NCBI GenBank assembly: GCA_035279525.1
Contig: DATEHQ010000090.1
Coordinates: 1 to 8,127 of the forward strand
Length of the DNA: 8,127 nucleotides
Origin: DATEHQ01 sp035279525
GTDB taxonomy: Bacteria; Chloroflexota; Dormibacteria; Dormibacterales; Dormibacteraceae
Direction of reading: 5' to 3'
In this document: positions 1 through 6,396 of the stretch, piece after piece
How the letters are laid out: every line of letters begins with the position of its first letter
How positions within the stretch are numbered: the stretch's first letter is position 1
Program-made: the position numbers and the translations under genes
The notes under the pieces: model-generated
What the model was told of the DNA's origin: nothing
Seen by the model: the letters and a program-made list of their open reading frames with translations, nothing else
Databases searched by the model: none

Positions 1-1353
1 TTCGGCGTCCCAGGCGCGGTCGGTGACGTCGAGCACTGGGGTGAGGCGGTTGGAGACCGTTTCGTCGGGGCCCATGATCCGGAAGTTGGTCGGGTTGGCC
101 TTGACCACGTCGCGGAGGTACTCGCCCAGCACCCTGGTGGCTTCGCTCGTCTTGGTGCCTGGGCTCGACACCGCCACCGCGTAGTCACGAAAGTCGGGCA
201 GGCGGAGGTCCTTGAGCAGCTCGCCGCCGTTGGCGTGGGGATTCGCGCTCATCCGCCGGCGCCCGCGCGGGGGCAGCTCCGCCAGCCTGGACGCCAGGCG
301 GCCCGAATCGTCGAAGAGCTCGCCGGGGTGATAGCTCCGCATCCAGCCCTCGAGGATCTCGAGGTGCCCCGGCTTGTCGAACTCCGTGATCGGCACCTGG
401 TGCGCCCGGAACGTCCCCTCCACCTGCTTGCCGTCAACCTGCTTCGGACCGGTCCAGCCCTTGGGCGTGCGGAGCACGATCATCGGCCACCGCGGGCGGG
501 ACGCCGCGCCTGCTGAACGCGCCTGTTTCTGGATCGCGACGATCTCGTCGAGCGCCCACTCCATGGCGGACGCCATCTGTTGATGCACAACCGCGGGATC
601 GTCGCCGCTGACGAACACCGGCGCGTGTCCGTAGCCCTGGAGCAGCTCGGCGAGGTCGGCCTCAGGGATTCGCGCCAGCACCGTGGGGTTGGCGATCTTG
701 TATCCGTTCAGGTGCAGGATCGGCACCACCGCGCCGTCCTGCTTCGGATTGACGAACTTGTTGGAGTGCCAGCTCGCGGCCAGGGGTCCCGTTTCGGCCT
801 CGCCGTCACCGACGATGCAGAACACCGTGAGGCCGGGGTTGTCGAACGCGGCGCCGTAGGCGTGGACCAGCGCATAACCGAGCTCACCGCCCTCGTGGAT
901 CGATCCCGGCGTCTCCGGTGCGTTGTGACTCGGGATCCCGCCCGGGAACGAGAACTGGCGGAACAGCTTGCGCAACCCGGTCTCGTCCTGCGTGATGTCG
1001 GGGTAGAGCTCGGTGTACGTCCCCTCGAGGTATGCGTTGGCGACGCCGGCCGGGCCTCCGTGGCCCGGACCCATGATGTAGATCGCGTCCAGGTCGCGCT
1101 GCTTGATCAGGCGGTTCGCGTGCGCGTAGATGAAGTTCAAACCTGGAGTGGTTCCCCAATGGCCCAGGAGTCGAGGCTTGATGTCATCGAGCTTCAGCGG
1201 CCGCTTCAGGAGCGGGTTGTCGAGGAGGTAGATCTGGCCCACGGAGAGGTAGTTCGCCGCGCGCCAGTAGGCGTGGATCAGCTCGAGATCGGGCGCGCTG
1301 AGTGGCTGGGTGTGGGTGACGTCCGGAGCCGTGGCCACGTCACATCCCATCAT
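1..1353 (-). CDS. xfp: Xylulose-5-phosphate/fructose-6-phosphate phosphoketolase, N-terminal part (cut by window edge)
   Basis: This thiamine-diphosphate enzyme cleaves xylulose-5-P (and usually fructose-6-P) with phosphate to acetyl-phosphate plus glyceraldehyde-3-P or erythrose-4-P, in the cytosol. The frame is open for 451 codons with no stop and runs off the left edge; family members are about 800 residues, so roughly the first 55% is present. Visible family motifs, numbered from the 1353 ATG, are GHWGTTPG (His65), MGPGHGGPAG (His98), the EGGELGY signature near residue 165, the ThDP-site GDGEAETGP at 182-190, LHLNGYKIANPT near 220, and FRIMGPDET close to the edge. The start is uncertain. 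ATG 1353 and ATG 1350 are adjacent, GTG 1338 is a shorter option, and none has a good ribosome-binding site. ATG 1350 would number the two histidines 64 and 97, as I recall for the Bifidobacterium enzyme. It lies 19 nt downstream of the HEAT-repeat gene on the same strand, so the two are probably co-transcribed. Confidence 0.97.
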   Translation of the reverse strand, partial: MMGCDVATAPDVTHTQPLSAPDLELIHAYWRAANYLSVGQIYLLDNPLLKRPLKLDDIKPRLLGHWGTTPGLNFIYAHANRLIKQRDLDAIYIMGPGHGGPAGVANAYLEGTYTELYPDITQDETGLRKLFRQFSFPGGIPSHNAPETPGSIHEGGELGYALVHAYGAAFDNPGLTVFCIVGDGEAETGPLAASWHSNKFVNPKQDGAVVPILHLNGYKIANPTVLARIPEADLAELLQGYGHAPVFVSGDDPAVVHQQMASAMEWALDEIVAIQKQARSAGAASRPRWPMIVLRTPKGWTGPKQVDGKQVEGTFRAHQVPITEFDKPGHLEILEGWMRSYHPGELFDDSGRLASRLAELPPRGRRRMSANPHANGGELLKDLRLPDFRDYAVAVSSPGTKTSEATRVLGEYLRDVVKANPTNFRIMGPDETVSNRLTPVLDVTDRAWDAE

Positions 1354-1372
1354 GACGCGAAGAGGTGATGCG

Positions 1373-2236
1373 CTACCGGCGAGGTCTTCTGGTGCGCGCC
1401 GTCCCGGTCTTCGGTCTCGGTCTGGGCTCCGCCGGCGGTTTCGCTTTGCTGCCCGACTTCGGTTTGGGTTGGGCCGTTTTTACCGCGGGTTTCACCGCTG
1501 CCTTGCGCCTGGCGTTCCCGCGCGCGGTGGCCGGCACGGTCGTGTCGAGCGCTGCACGCAGCGACGCCATCCTCGCTTTGGCAAGGTTCGACTTCATGAC
1601 CCAGGTGATGTCCCTGTCGGTCGAACGGATCCACTTCTCGAGGTATGGCCGCGCGTTTCGCGGCGCGGCCGCCGCGGCGACGCTCCAGCAGTATCCGAGG
1701 GCCTGGCGGAGGACCCGGAACGATTCGCCGCGGCGGTCCGTGGCGGTGCCGAGCGATCGCGTGATCCAGTCCAGGATCGCCAGCACTTCGACGGCGTCCG
1801 CGTTGGACCGGAGCAGGGCAGGCTCGCAGAGCGCAGCGGCTGCAGCGCGCTGCACGAAGGGATCGCCGTCCGCCCACACCTTCATCTCCGCGATCAATCG
1901 CGGCATGCTCTCCCGGCCGTAGCGCTGCAGGCCGATGGCGACCGCCTCGCGCACGCGCCACCTGGGATCGGACGCCAGCTCTCGCAGCCAGGTCAGCACC
2001 GTGTCGGGTTCCATCAGCGCGATCCGGCCCAGGCCGGCCGTGCCGCAAAGCGCGAGGAACTCGTCGCTCGAGGCGGACAGTCGCCACAGCCGGTCGGCGT
2101 CGCCCTCCTCCACCACCGCGGCGACCAGCTCCAGGTTGGCCCGCGGTCCAGGGAGGCCCGAGTGCTTCTTCAGGTACGGCTCCCAATCCTTGAGCCGGCG
2201 GAGCTCCTCGCGGTACTGGTCGGCGCGCGTTGCCAT
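1373..2236 (-). CDS. HEAT-repeat-like helical protein with basic Lys/Arg/Pro-rich tail
   Basis: This is a 287-residue predicted soluble protein with no signal peptide or membrane segment. Residues 1-30 are charged and helical. Residues 35-200 form successive amphipathic helices of HEAT/Armadillo type; the clearest repeat is around 83-105, where DPRWRVREAVAIGLQRYG has the Asp-x-x-x-x-Val-Arg pattern typical of HEAT repeats, followed by another helix pair at 110-140. The last 49 residues (239-287) are low complexity, with 18 Lys/Arg and one acidic residue, which suggests binding to nucleic acid or another polyanion. HEAT proteins are scaffolds, so no reaction can be assigned; DNA-alkylation-repair-like HEAT proteins are one possible relationship. 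The ATG at 2236 was chosen because helical, family-like sequence begins there. The frame is open farther upstream, but that stretch is Ser/Pro/Cys-rich and antisense to the divergent gene. It precedes xfp on the same strand. Confidence 0.75.
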   Translation of the reverse strand: MATRADQYREELRRLKDWEPYLKKHSGLPGPRANLELVAAVVEEGDADRLWRLSASSDEFLALCGTAGLGRIALMEPDTVLTWLRELASDPRWRVREAVAIGLQRYGRESMPRLIAEMKVWADGDPFVQRAAAAALCEPALLRSNADAVEVLAILDWITRSLGTATDRRGESFRVLRQALGYCWSVAAAAAPRNARPYLEKWIRSTDRDITWVMKSNLAKARMASLRAALDTTVPATARGNARRKAAVKPAVKTAQPKPKSGSKAKPPAEPRPRPKTGTARTRRPRR

Positions 2237-2245
2237 CGGCAGCCG

Positions 2246-2251
2246 ATCGTA
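2246..2251 (-). promoter_or_regulatory. Candidate -10 element for a leaderless HEAT-protein mRNA
   Basis: Read on the minus strand, TTACGAT contains TACGAT (TANNNT-type), ending 9 nt before the ATG at 2236. No Shine-Dalgarno sequence lies between them. In GC-rich bacteria with leaderless transcripts a -10 box sits at about this distance from the start codon. No convincing -35 was seen, so this is a weak call. Confidence 0.35.
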
Positions 2252-2287
2252 AGCGCTCGCGACGCCCGGGATGTCGCCCTCTGGCGG

Positions 2288-2293
2288 GATAAT
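2288..2293 (+). promoter_or_regulatory. Candidate -10 element for the MgtE_N/CBS-NRAMP operon
   Basis: GATAAT matches the TATAAT consensus at five of six positions and is AT-rich within very GC-rich surroundings. It would start transcription near 2300, giving a short leader of about 25 nt that includes the ribosome-binding site. No recognisable -35 lies 16-18 nt upstream. It shares the roughly 88-bp divergent intergenic region with the promoter of the minus-strand operon. Confidence 0.4.
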
Positions 2294-2315
2294 GGCCCGA
2301 CAGCCGGCAGCAGGT

Positions 2316-2322
2316 GAGGGAG
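2316..2322 (+). promoter_or_regulatory. Ribosome-binding site deciding the start of the MgtE_N/CBS gene
   Basis: GAGGGAG lies just before the ATG at 2325, with its GAGG core 5 nt from the start codon. It favours this start over the in-frame ATGs at 2271 and 2292, which have no such site. It is the only clear Shine-Dalgarno sequence at a chosen start in this window. Confidence 0.65.
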
Positions 2323-2324
2323 CT

Positions 2325-3635
2325 ATGAGCGACACGAGACAGGACGGCAACGTGGACCACCCAAGAAGGGTGCACGACAAGCGACGCGTCATGGTCACGC
2401 AGCTGCAGAGGAGCCCGGTCCTGAACCCGGCCGGCACCGAGGTGGGCCGGGTCGAAGACTTCATCGTCAAGCTCGGTGAGCCGGGCACCTATCCGCCCGT
2501 GACGGGGCTCAAGGTCCGCGTCGGCGCGCAGGACGTGTTCACCGGCATGAACCTGGTCGGGGCGCTCACCCCTGGTGCGGTGCGCCTCGACACGAACACG
2601 ATCCGCACCGAGCCTTTCCAGCGCCGCCCCGGCGAGGTGCTGCTCGCGGCCGACGTCCTCGGGCGCCACCTGGTTGACGTCGCCCGCGGCCGCATCGTGC
2701 GCGCCTACGATCTCGTCCTCTCGCCCGTCGAGGGCGGTGGCTGGCAGCTGACCGGCATCGACCGCAGCCCGCAGGCGATGCTGCGCAGGCTAGTGCCGCG
2801 CCGTGGTCGCCCGGACCTCCGGCGGCACGCGACGCTCGACTGGAAAGACGTGCAGCCGTTCGTCGGCCACGTGCCGACCGCCAGGCTCCTGATGCCGCTC
2901 CAGCGCCTGCGCCGGCTCCATCCCGCCCAGATCGCGGACATCGTCGAAGGCGCCTCGCACGAAGAAGGCGAGGAGATCATCCGTGCGGTGCAGAGCGACC
3001 CCGCGTTCACGGCCGACGTCTTCGAAGAGATGGACATGGAGCACCAGGTGGAGTTCCTGCGCGGCCGTTCCAACGACGAGGCGGCGCGCTTGCTCGACCG
3101 CATGGCGCCGGACGACGCCGCCGACCTGCTCGCCAACATGGAGCAGGAGAAACGCAAGCCCATCTTCGACCTGCTTTCGCCGAGCCAGCAGCACAAGCTT
3201 CGCAAGCTTCTCCAGTACCACCCCAACACCGCGGGCGGGATGATGAGTCCTGACTACGTCTGGGTGGAGCGCGGCTCCACCGTCGACATGGCGCTCGAGG
3301 CAGTGCGCACCGACGACAAGGCACCGCACCAGCTGCTGACGACGGTCTTCGTCATGGAGCACGACGGCAGGTTCGTGGGCAGCGTCAACGTGGCCGACCT
3401 GATGCGCGCGCCGCACGACCGCAACGTGGAGGAGCTGCAGCTCACCGACTGCTCTGTGCAGGCGAACGCCGACTTCTCCGACGTGACCCTGACCATGGCC
3501 GACTACAACCTGACCGCGCTGGGGGTGACAGACAGCTCCGGCAACCTGATCGGTGCGATCTCGGCAGACGACGTGATCGAGGCGCTCGTGCCGGAGGATT
3601 GGCGCGCGCGGGTCGAAGCGAGCACCGGGGTATAA
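2325..3635 (+). CDS. Soluble PRC-barrel / MgtE N-domain / tandem CBS protein, probable metal-transport regulator
   Basis: This is a 436-residue cytosolic protein. Residues about 22-95 resemble a PRC barrel (PVLNPAGTEVGRVEDFIV) and 96-150 look like a second barrel-like beta region. Residues about 197-300 are the superhelical MgtE N domain (LHPAQIADIVE, LDRMAPDDAADLL, ending LLQYHPNTAGGMMSPDYV, the hallmark junction into CBS). Residues about 307-365 and 370-424 are two CBS domains. In MgtE Mg2+ channels the N plus CBS module is the cytosolic Mg2+ sensor that closes the pore at high Mg2+. Here the MgtE membrane domain is absent: no hydrophobic segment follows and the protein ends just after CBS2. 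The next gene, 6 nt away, encodes an NRAMP-fold transporter, so the inferred role is sensing Mg2+ or nucleotide and controlling that transporter. The start rests on the GAGGGAG ribosome-binding site. The domain assignment is secure; the regulatory role is inferred. Confidence 0.9.
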   Translation: MSDTRQDGNVDHPRRVHDKRRVMVTQLQRSPVLNPAGTEVGRVEDFIVKLGEPGTYPPVTGLKVRVGAQDVFTGMNLVGALTPGAVRLDTNTIRTEPFQRRPGEVLLAADVLGRHLVDVARGRIVRAYDLVLSPVEGGGWQLTGIDRSPQAMLRRLVPRRGRPDLRRHATLDWKDVQPFVGHVPTARLLMPLQRLRRLHPAQIADIVEGASHEEGEEIIRAVQSDPAFTADVFEEMDMEHQVEFLRGRSNDEAARLLDRMAPDDAADLLANMEQEKRKPIFDLLSPSQQHKLRKLLQYHPNTAGGMMSPDYVWVERGSTVDMALEAVRTDDKAPHQLLTTVFVMEHDGRFVGSVNVADLMRAPHDRNVEELQLTDCSVQANADFSDVTLTMADYNLTALGVTDSSGNLIGAISADDVIEALVPEDWRARVEASTGV

Positions 3636-3636
3636 C
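3631..3636 (+). promoter_or_regulatory. Possible internal -10 for a leaderless NRAMP transcript
   Basis: TATAAC matches TATAAT at five of six positions and ends 5 nt before the NRAMP ATG at 3642. It overlaps the TAA stop of the preceding gene, so some of the resemblance comes from the stop codon. There is no strong Shine-Dalgarno, only a weak CGGGG 11 nt upstream. A second, leaderless transcript for the transporter is possible, but simple co-transcription is equally likely. Confidence 0.25.
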
Positions 3637-3641
3637 CTCTC

Positions 3642-5297
3642 ATGGCTGAGCGCGAGCCACCCCAGAAGGACTCGCGCTTGACCCCGACGTCGGCCGTGCT
3701 CGACGAGATGCACCTGGGCGACATCCACGGCGCGTTCGGCACCATCCGCGTGAGCGACGTCGCGCCGCGCCGGAGCTGGCGCCGCCGCCTGCTCACGCTG
3801 GCCGCGATCGTCGGCCCGGGCCTCATCGTGATGGTCGGCGACAACGACGCCGGCGGCGTGTCGACGTACGCGCAGGCGGGACAGGATTTCGGCTACTCGC
3901 TGCTCTGGACGCTCGTGCTGCTGATCCCCGTCCTCATCGTCAACCAGGAGATGGTGGTGAGGCTCGGCGCGGTGACCGGCGTCGGCCACGCGCGCCTGAT
4001 CAAAGAGAGGTTCGGCCGCTTCTGGGGCTGGTTCTCGGTCGGCGACCTCTTCCTGCTGAACTTCCTGACCATCAGCACCGAGTTCATCGGCGTGAGCCTG
4101 GCCGGGCGATACTTCGGATTCAGTCCGTTCCTGGTGGTGCCGGTGGCGGCGGTCCTGCTGATCGCCATCACGGTGTCGGGGAACTTCCGCCGGTGGGAGC
4201 GCGCGATGTTCGTGTTCCTCTCGGCGAGCCTGCTCGTGCTGCCGCTGGTCGTCCTCAGCCACCCTGACCCCGGAGCGGCCCTCACCGGCTTCCTCGTGCC
4301 GAGCGTCCAGGGCGGCTTCACCTCCAACGCCGCGCTGCTGATCATCGCGATCGTCGGCACCACCGTCGCGCCGTGGCAGCTGTTCTTCCAGCAGTCGAAC
4401 GTGATCGACAAGCGAATCACGCCGCGCTGGCTCGACTACGAGAAGGCCGACACCGTGATCGGCGCGATCGTGGTCGTGATCGGCGCCTCCGCGATCATGA
4501 TGGCGACCGCATCAGCCTTCACGGGCACCCATGACTTCGGGCACTTCGACCCGACCCTCGGCGCCCTCGGCACCGCGCTCGGCCTCCAGCAGCACATCGG
4601 TTCCGCGGTGGGCGGGATCTTCGCGCTGCTTCTGTTCGACGCGTCGATCGTCGGGGCGTCAGCCGTAACGCTCGCCACCTCGTACGCGTTTGGCGACATA
4701 TTCGGACTGAGACATTCGCTCCACAGAGGATTCCGCGAAGCCAAGCTGTTCTATGGCTCCTACTCGGCGATGGTCGCGCTCGCCGCGGCAATCGTGCTCA
4801 TCCCCAATGCGCCCCTTGGTCTCATCACCACGGCGGTGCAGGCGCTGGCCGGAATCCTGCTGCCGAGCGCGACGGTGTTCCTCGTCCTGCTGTGCAACGA
4901 CCGCGCCGTGCTCGGTCCCTGGGTCAATAAGGCGTGGCTGAACGCGGTCGCCGGTCTCATCGTTTCAGTGCTGCTGCTGCTCTCGCTGGTCCTCGTCGTC
5001 ACGACGGTCTTTCCCGACGTCGACGTGGGACGGCTGACGATCATCCTCGGCTCTGTCCTTGCGGTGGCCCTGGTGGCCGGCGGGGCATGGCTCTTCTTCA
5101 CCCGCCGGGAGGTGCCGGCGCCCGCCATGTCGCGTGGGGAAAAGGAGAACTGGCGCATGCCAGGCCTCGCCCTTCTGGAGAGGCCGCCCATGTCACTGGC
5201 GCGCCGGATCGCGATGCTCACCCTGAGCGGCTACCTCGTGCTGGCGATCGTGATGCTCGCGATCAAGGCCGGGCAGCTCGCGCTCGGCCATCGCTAG
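3642..5297 (+). CDS. NRAMP-fold divalent-metal transporter with non-canonical metal site (NRMT-like, possibly Mg2+)
   Basis: This is a 551-residue polytopic inner-membrane protein with about a dozen hydrophobic segments between residues 51 and 545 and a 45-residue hydrophilic N-terminal tail. NRAMP hallmarks are visible. TM1 has GPGLIVMVGDNDAGG (58-72), aligning with the classical GPxxxxxxxxxDPGN, and TM6 has GTTVAPWQLFFQQSN (239-253), aligning with the classical G-T-V-MPH-N region. The metal ligands differ: the Asp is kept (Asp69), but Asn becomes Gly72, Met becomes Ala243 and the MPH His becomes Trp245. Classical NRAMPs import Mn2+/Fe2+ with protons. The diverged NRMT clade (for example EleNRMT) lacks the canonical site and carries Mg2+ and Mn2+ without proton coupling. 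The upstream MgtE_N/CBS gene, 6 nt away, supports a Mg2+ role by inference. The segments at 464-486 and 523-545 extend past the minimal 11-TM core. The gene symbol mntH is withheld because the Mn2+-selective Met is missing. Confidence 0.94.
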   Translation: MAEREPPQKDSRLTPTSAVLDEMHLGDIHGAFGTIRVSDVAPRRSWRRRLLTLAAIVGPGLIVMVGDNDAGGVSTYAQAGQDFGYSLLWTLVLLIPVLIVNQEMVVRLGAVTGVGHARLIKERFGRFWGWFSVGDLFLLNFLTISTEFIGVSLAGRYFGFSPFLVVPVAAVLLIAITVSGNFRRWERAMFVFLSASLLVLPLVVLSHPDPGAALTGFLVPSVQGGFTSNAALLIIAIVGTTVAPWQLFFQQSNVIDKRITPRWLDYEKADTVIGAIVVVIGASAIMMATASAFTGTHDFGHFDPTLGALGTALGLQQHIGSAVGGIFALLLFDASIVGASAVTLATSYAFGDIFGLRHSLHRGFREAKLFYGSYSAMVALAAAIVLIPNAPLGLITTAVQALAGILLPSATVFLVLLCNDRAVLGPWVNKAWLNAVAGLIVSVLLLLSLVLVVTTVFPDVDVGRLTIILGSVLAVALVAGGAWLFFTRREVPAPAMSRGEKENWRMPGLALLERPPMSLARRIAMLTLSGYLVLAIVMLAIKAGQLALGHR

Positions 5298-5330
5298 ACC
5301 GCCAGCGCACCTTCAACTTCATTAACAAGT

Positions 5331-5364
5331 CGCTTACAAACGGATACCCGCCCACCGCTTACAA
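5331..5364 (+). repeat. Direct repeat CGCTTACAA x2, 25-bp period, upstream of the LCP gene
   Basis: The nonamer CGCTTACAA occurs at 5331-5339 and again at 5356-5364, so the copies start 25 bp apart. The second copy contains the proposed -10 TACAAT. The first lies in a relatively AT-rich patch (about 5311-5345). The pair could be a regulator's operator or two tandem -10-like boxes; the sequence alone cannot separate these. Confidence 0.55.
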
Positions 5365-5365
5365 T
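5360..5365 (+). promoter_or_regulatory. Candidate -10 element for a leaderless LCP-propeller mRNA
   Basis: TACAAT matches five of six consensus bases and ends 8 nt before the GTG at 5374. That distance would place the transcription start on or next to the start codon. Neither the GTG at 5374 nor the alternative ATG at 5386 has a Shine-Dalgarno sequence, which fits leaderless initiation at the GTG. No good -35 at standard spacing was found. Confidence 0.5.
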
Positions 5366-5373
5366 GGCCGCCT

Positions 5374-6396
5374 GTGCCGCTCGGTATGAAACCGGGGCAC
5401 CGCTCCAGAGCCTCGCGCCTGCGGTTAAGCCCTTTACGCACCACCCTTCTCGCACTGCTGGCCATTGCGCTTTCCGCAGGGTCCGGCGGCCTCGCCTACT
5501 TCGTGCCGGCCGCCAACCTCGCTTTGAACGCAGCCGGCCAGACGGTGGACGTTCCGTCACCGTCTCCGAGCGCGCTCTTCACCTCGCCGTCGCCCTCTCC
5601 GTCGCCAAGCCCCGCGCAGGTCGGCGCATTCACCATCCTGCTGCTCGGTTCGGACGACGACTCGAAGTTCCAGGGCGACCACGTGTTGACGCAGTCGATG
5701 ATCCTCGTGCGGGTCATCCCGTCTACTCACCGGGTGATCATGCTTTCGATCCCGCGCGACCTCTACGTGCCTCTCTCGACGGGCGGCCAGGCGAAGATCG
5801 ACGGCGCGTACTCGTATGGCGGCGCGGGTGCGGCGATCGCCACCGTCGAGCAGAACTTCGGCGTGCACGTCAACGACTACATCTGGGTCGGCCTGCTCGG
5901 GCTGGTCAAGCTGATCGACGCGATCGGCGGGATCGACGTCGTGACCAACCACCCGGTGCTCGACGATTACTACCCGGCCGACATCTTCAGCCGCTTCCCT
6001 TACGACTACAACCGAGTGGCGGTGCTGGCCGGACCGCAGCACCTCGACGGCATCCACGCGATGCAGTACGTGCGCTCGCGGCACGGCGACCTGCAGAGTG
6101 ACTTCGGCCGCTCGCAGCGCCAGCAGCAGGTCCTGCTGGCGATCCGGCAGAAGGCGAAGCAGCTGGCGCCCGAAGACATCCCGAGCATCGCCGGCGCGAT
6201 CGGCGGTGAGCTGAAGACCAGCATCAGCGTGACGCGCGTGACCGAGATGCTGCCCCTCGCGGGGAGCCTCGACGACCCGAACGCGATCACCTCGATCGTC
6301 CTGCTGCCGCCCTACACGCACGGTGGTGGACCGGGGGACAGCGTGCTTCCGGTCTGGAGCGCAATCCTTCCGCTGGTGCATCAGTACTTCCCGTGA
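5374..6396 (+). CDS. LytR-CpsA-Psr (LCP) family cell-wall glycopolymer ligase
   Basis: LCP proteins transfer lipid-linked glycopolymers (teichoic acid, arabinogalactan or capsule type) to peptidoglycan on the outer face of the membrane. The protein is 340 residues. It has a basic cytosolic N-terminus, one membrane anchor at about 23-46, a Ser-Pro-rich linker at 61-80 (DNA 5554-5613), then the LCP domain at 86-262. Motifs visible are ILLLGSDDD (88-96), the acidic metal/phosphate region; LSIPRDLYV (124-132); KIDGAYSYGG (141-150); GGIDVV (185-190); and YVRSRHGDLQSDFGRSQRQQQ (232-252), with the conserved Arg residues. There is no C-terminal LytR_C domain. GTG 5374 was chosen because of the -10-like TACAAT 8 nt upstream; ATG 5386 would remove only four residues. 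The stop overlaps the start of the next gene (GTGA), implying coupled translation with the propeller protein. Confidence 0.95.
   Translation: MPLGMKPGHRSRASRLRLSPLRTTLLALLAIALSAGSGGLAYFVPAANLALNAAGQTVDVPSPSPSALFTSPSPSPSPSPAQVGAFTILLLGSDDDSKFQGDHVLTQSMILVRVIPSTHRVIMLSIPRDLYVPLSTGGQAKIDGAYSYGGAGAAIATVEQNFGVHVNDYIWVGLLGLVKLIDAIGGIDVVTNHPVLDDYYPADIFSRFPYDYNRVAVLAGPQHLDGIHAMQYVRSRHGDLQSDFGRSQRQQQVLLAIRQKAKQLAPEDIPSIAGAIGGELKTSISVTRVTEMLPLAGSLDDPNAITSIVLLPPYTHGGGPGDSVLPVWSAILPLVHQYFP

Noticed and set aside
580..1368. A 262-codon open frame on the plus strand
   Set aside because: It is exactly antisense to the phosphoketolase, whose motifs are unmistakable; its product is a Val/Arg/Asp-rich shadow without a domain.
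1310..2317. A 335-codon plus-strand frame, and a 558-nt one starting at 1365 behind a good AGAGGTG Shine-Dalgarno-like site
   Set aside because: Both are antisense to the HEAT-repeat gene. The site is a chance match; the products are Arg/Ala/Ser-rich with no family features.
2271..2324. Upstream in-frame ATGs (2271, 2292) for the MgtE_N/CBS protein
   Set aside because: Neither has a ribosome-binding site, the 2292 ATG overlaps the proposed -10, and the added 18 residues do not extend a domain; ATG 2325 has GAGGGAG.
1350..2669. A 439-codon minus-strand frame overlapping the HEAT gene in another phase
   Set aside because: It covers the HEAT gene, the divergent promoter and part of the MgtE_N/CBS gene; no domain, and it conflicts with all three.
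2790..4262. A 490-codon minus-strand frame across the MgtE_N/CBS and NRAMP genes
   Set aside because: Its His/Arg/Glu/Val-rich composition is typical of the reverse of a GC-rich gene, and the plus strand has two clear families.
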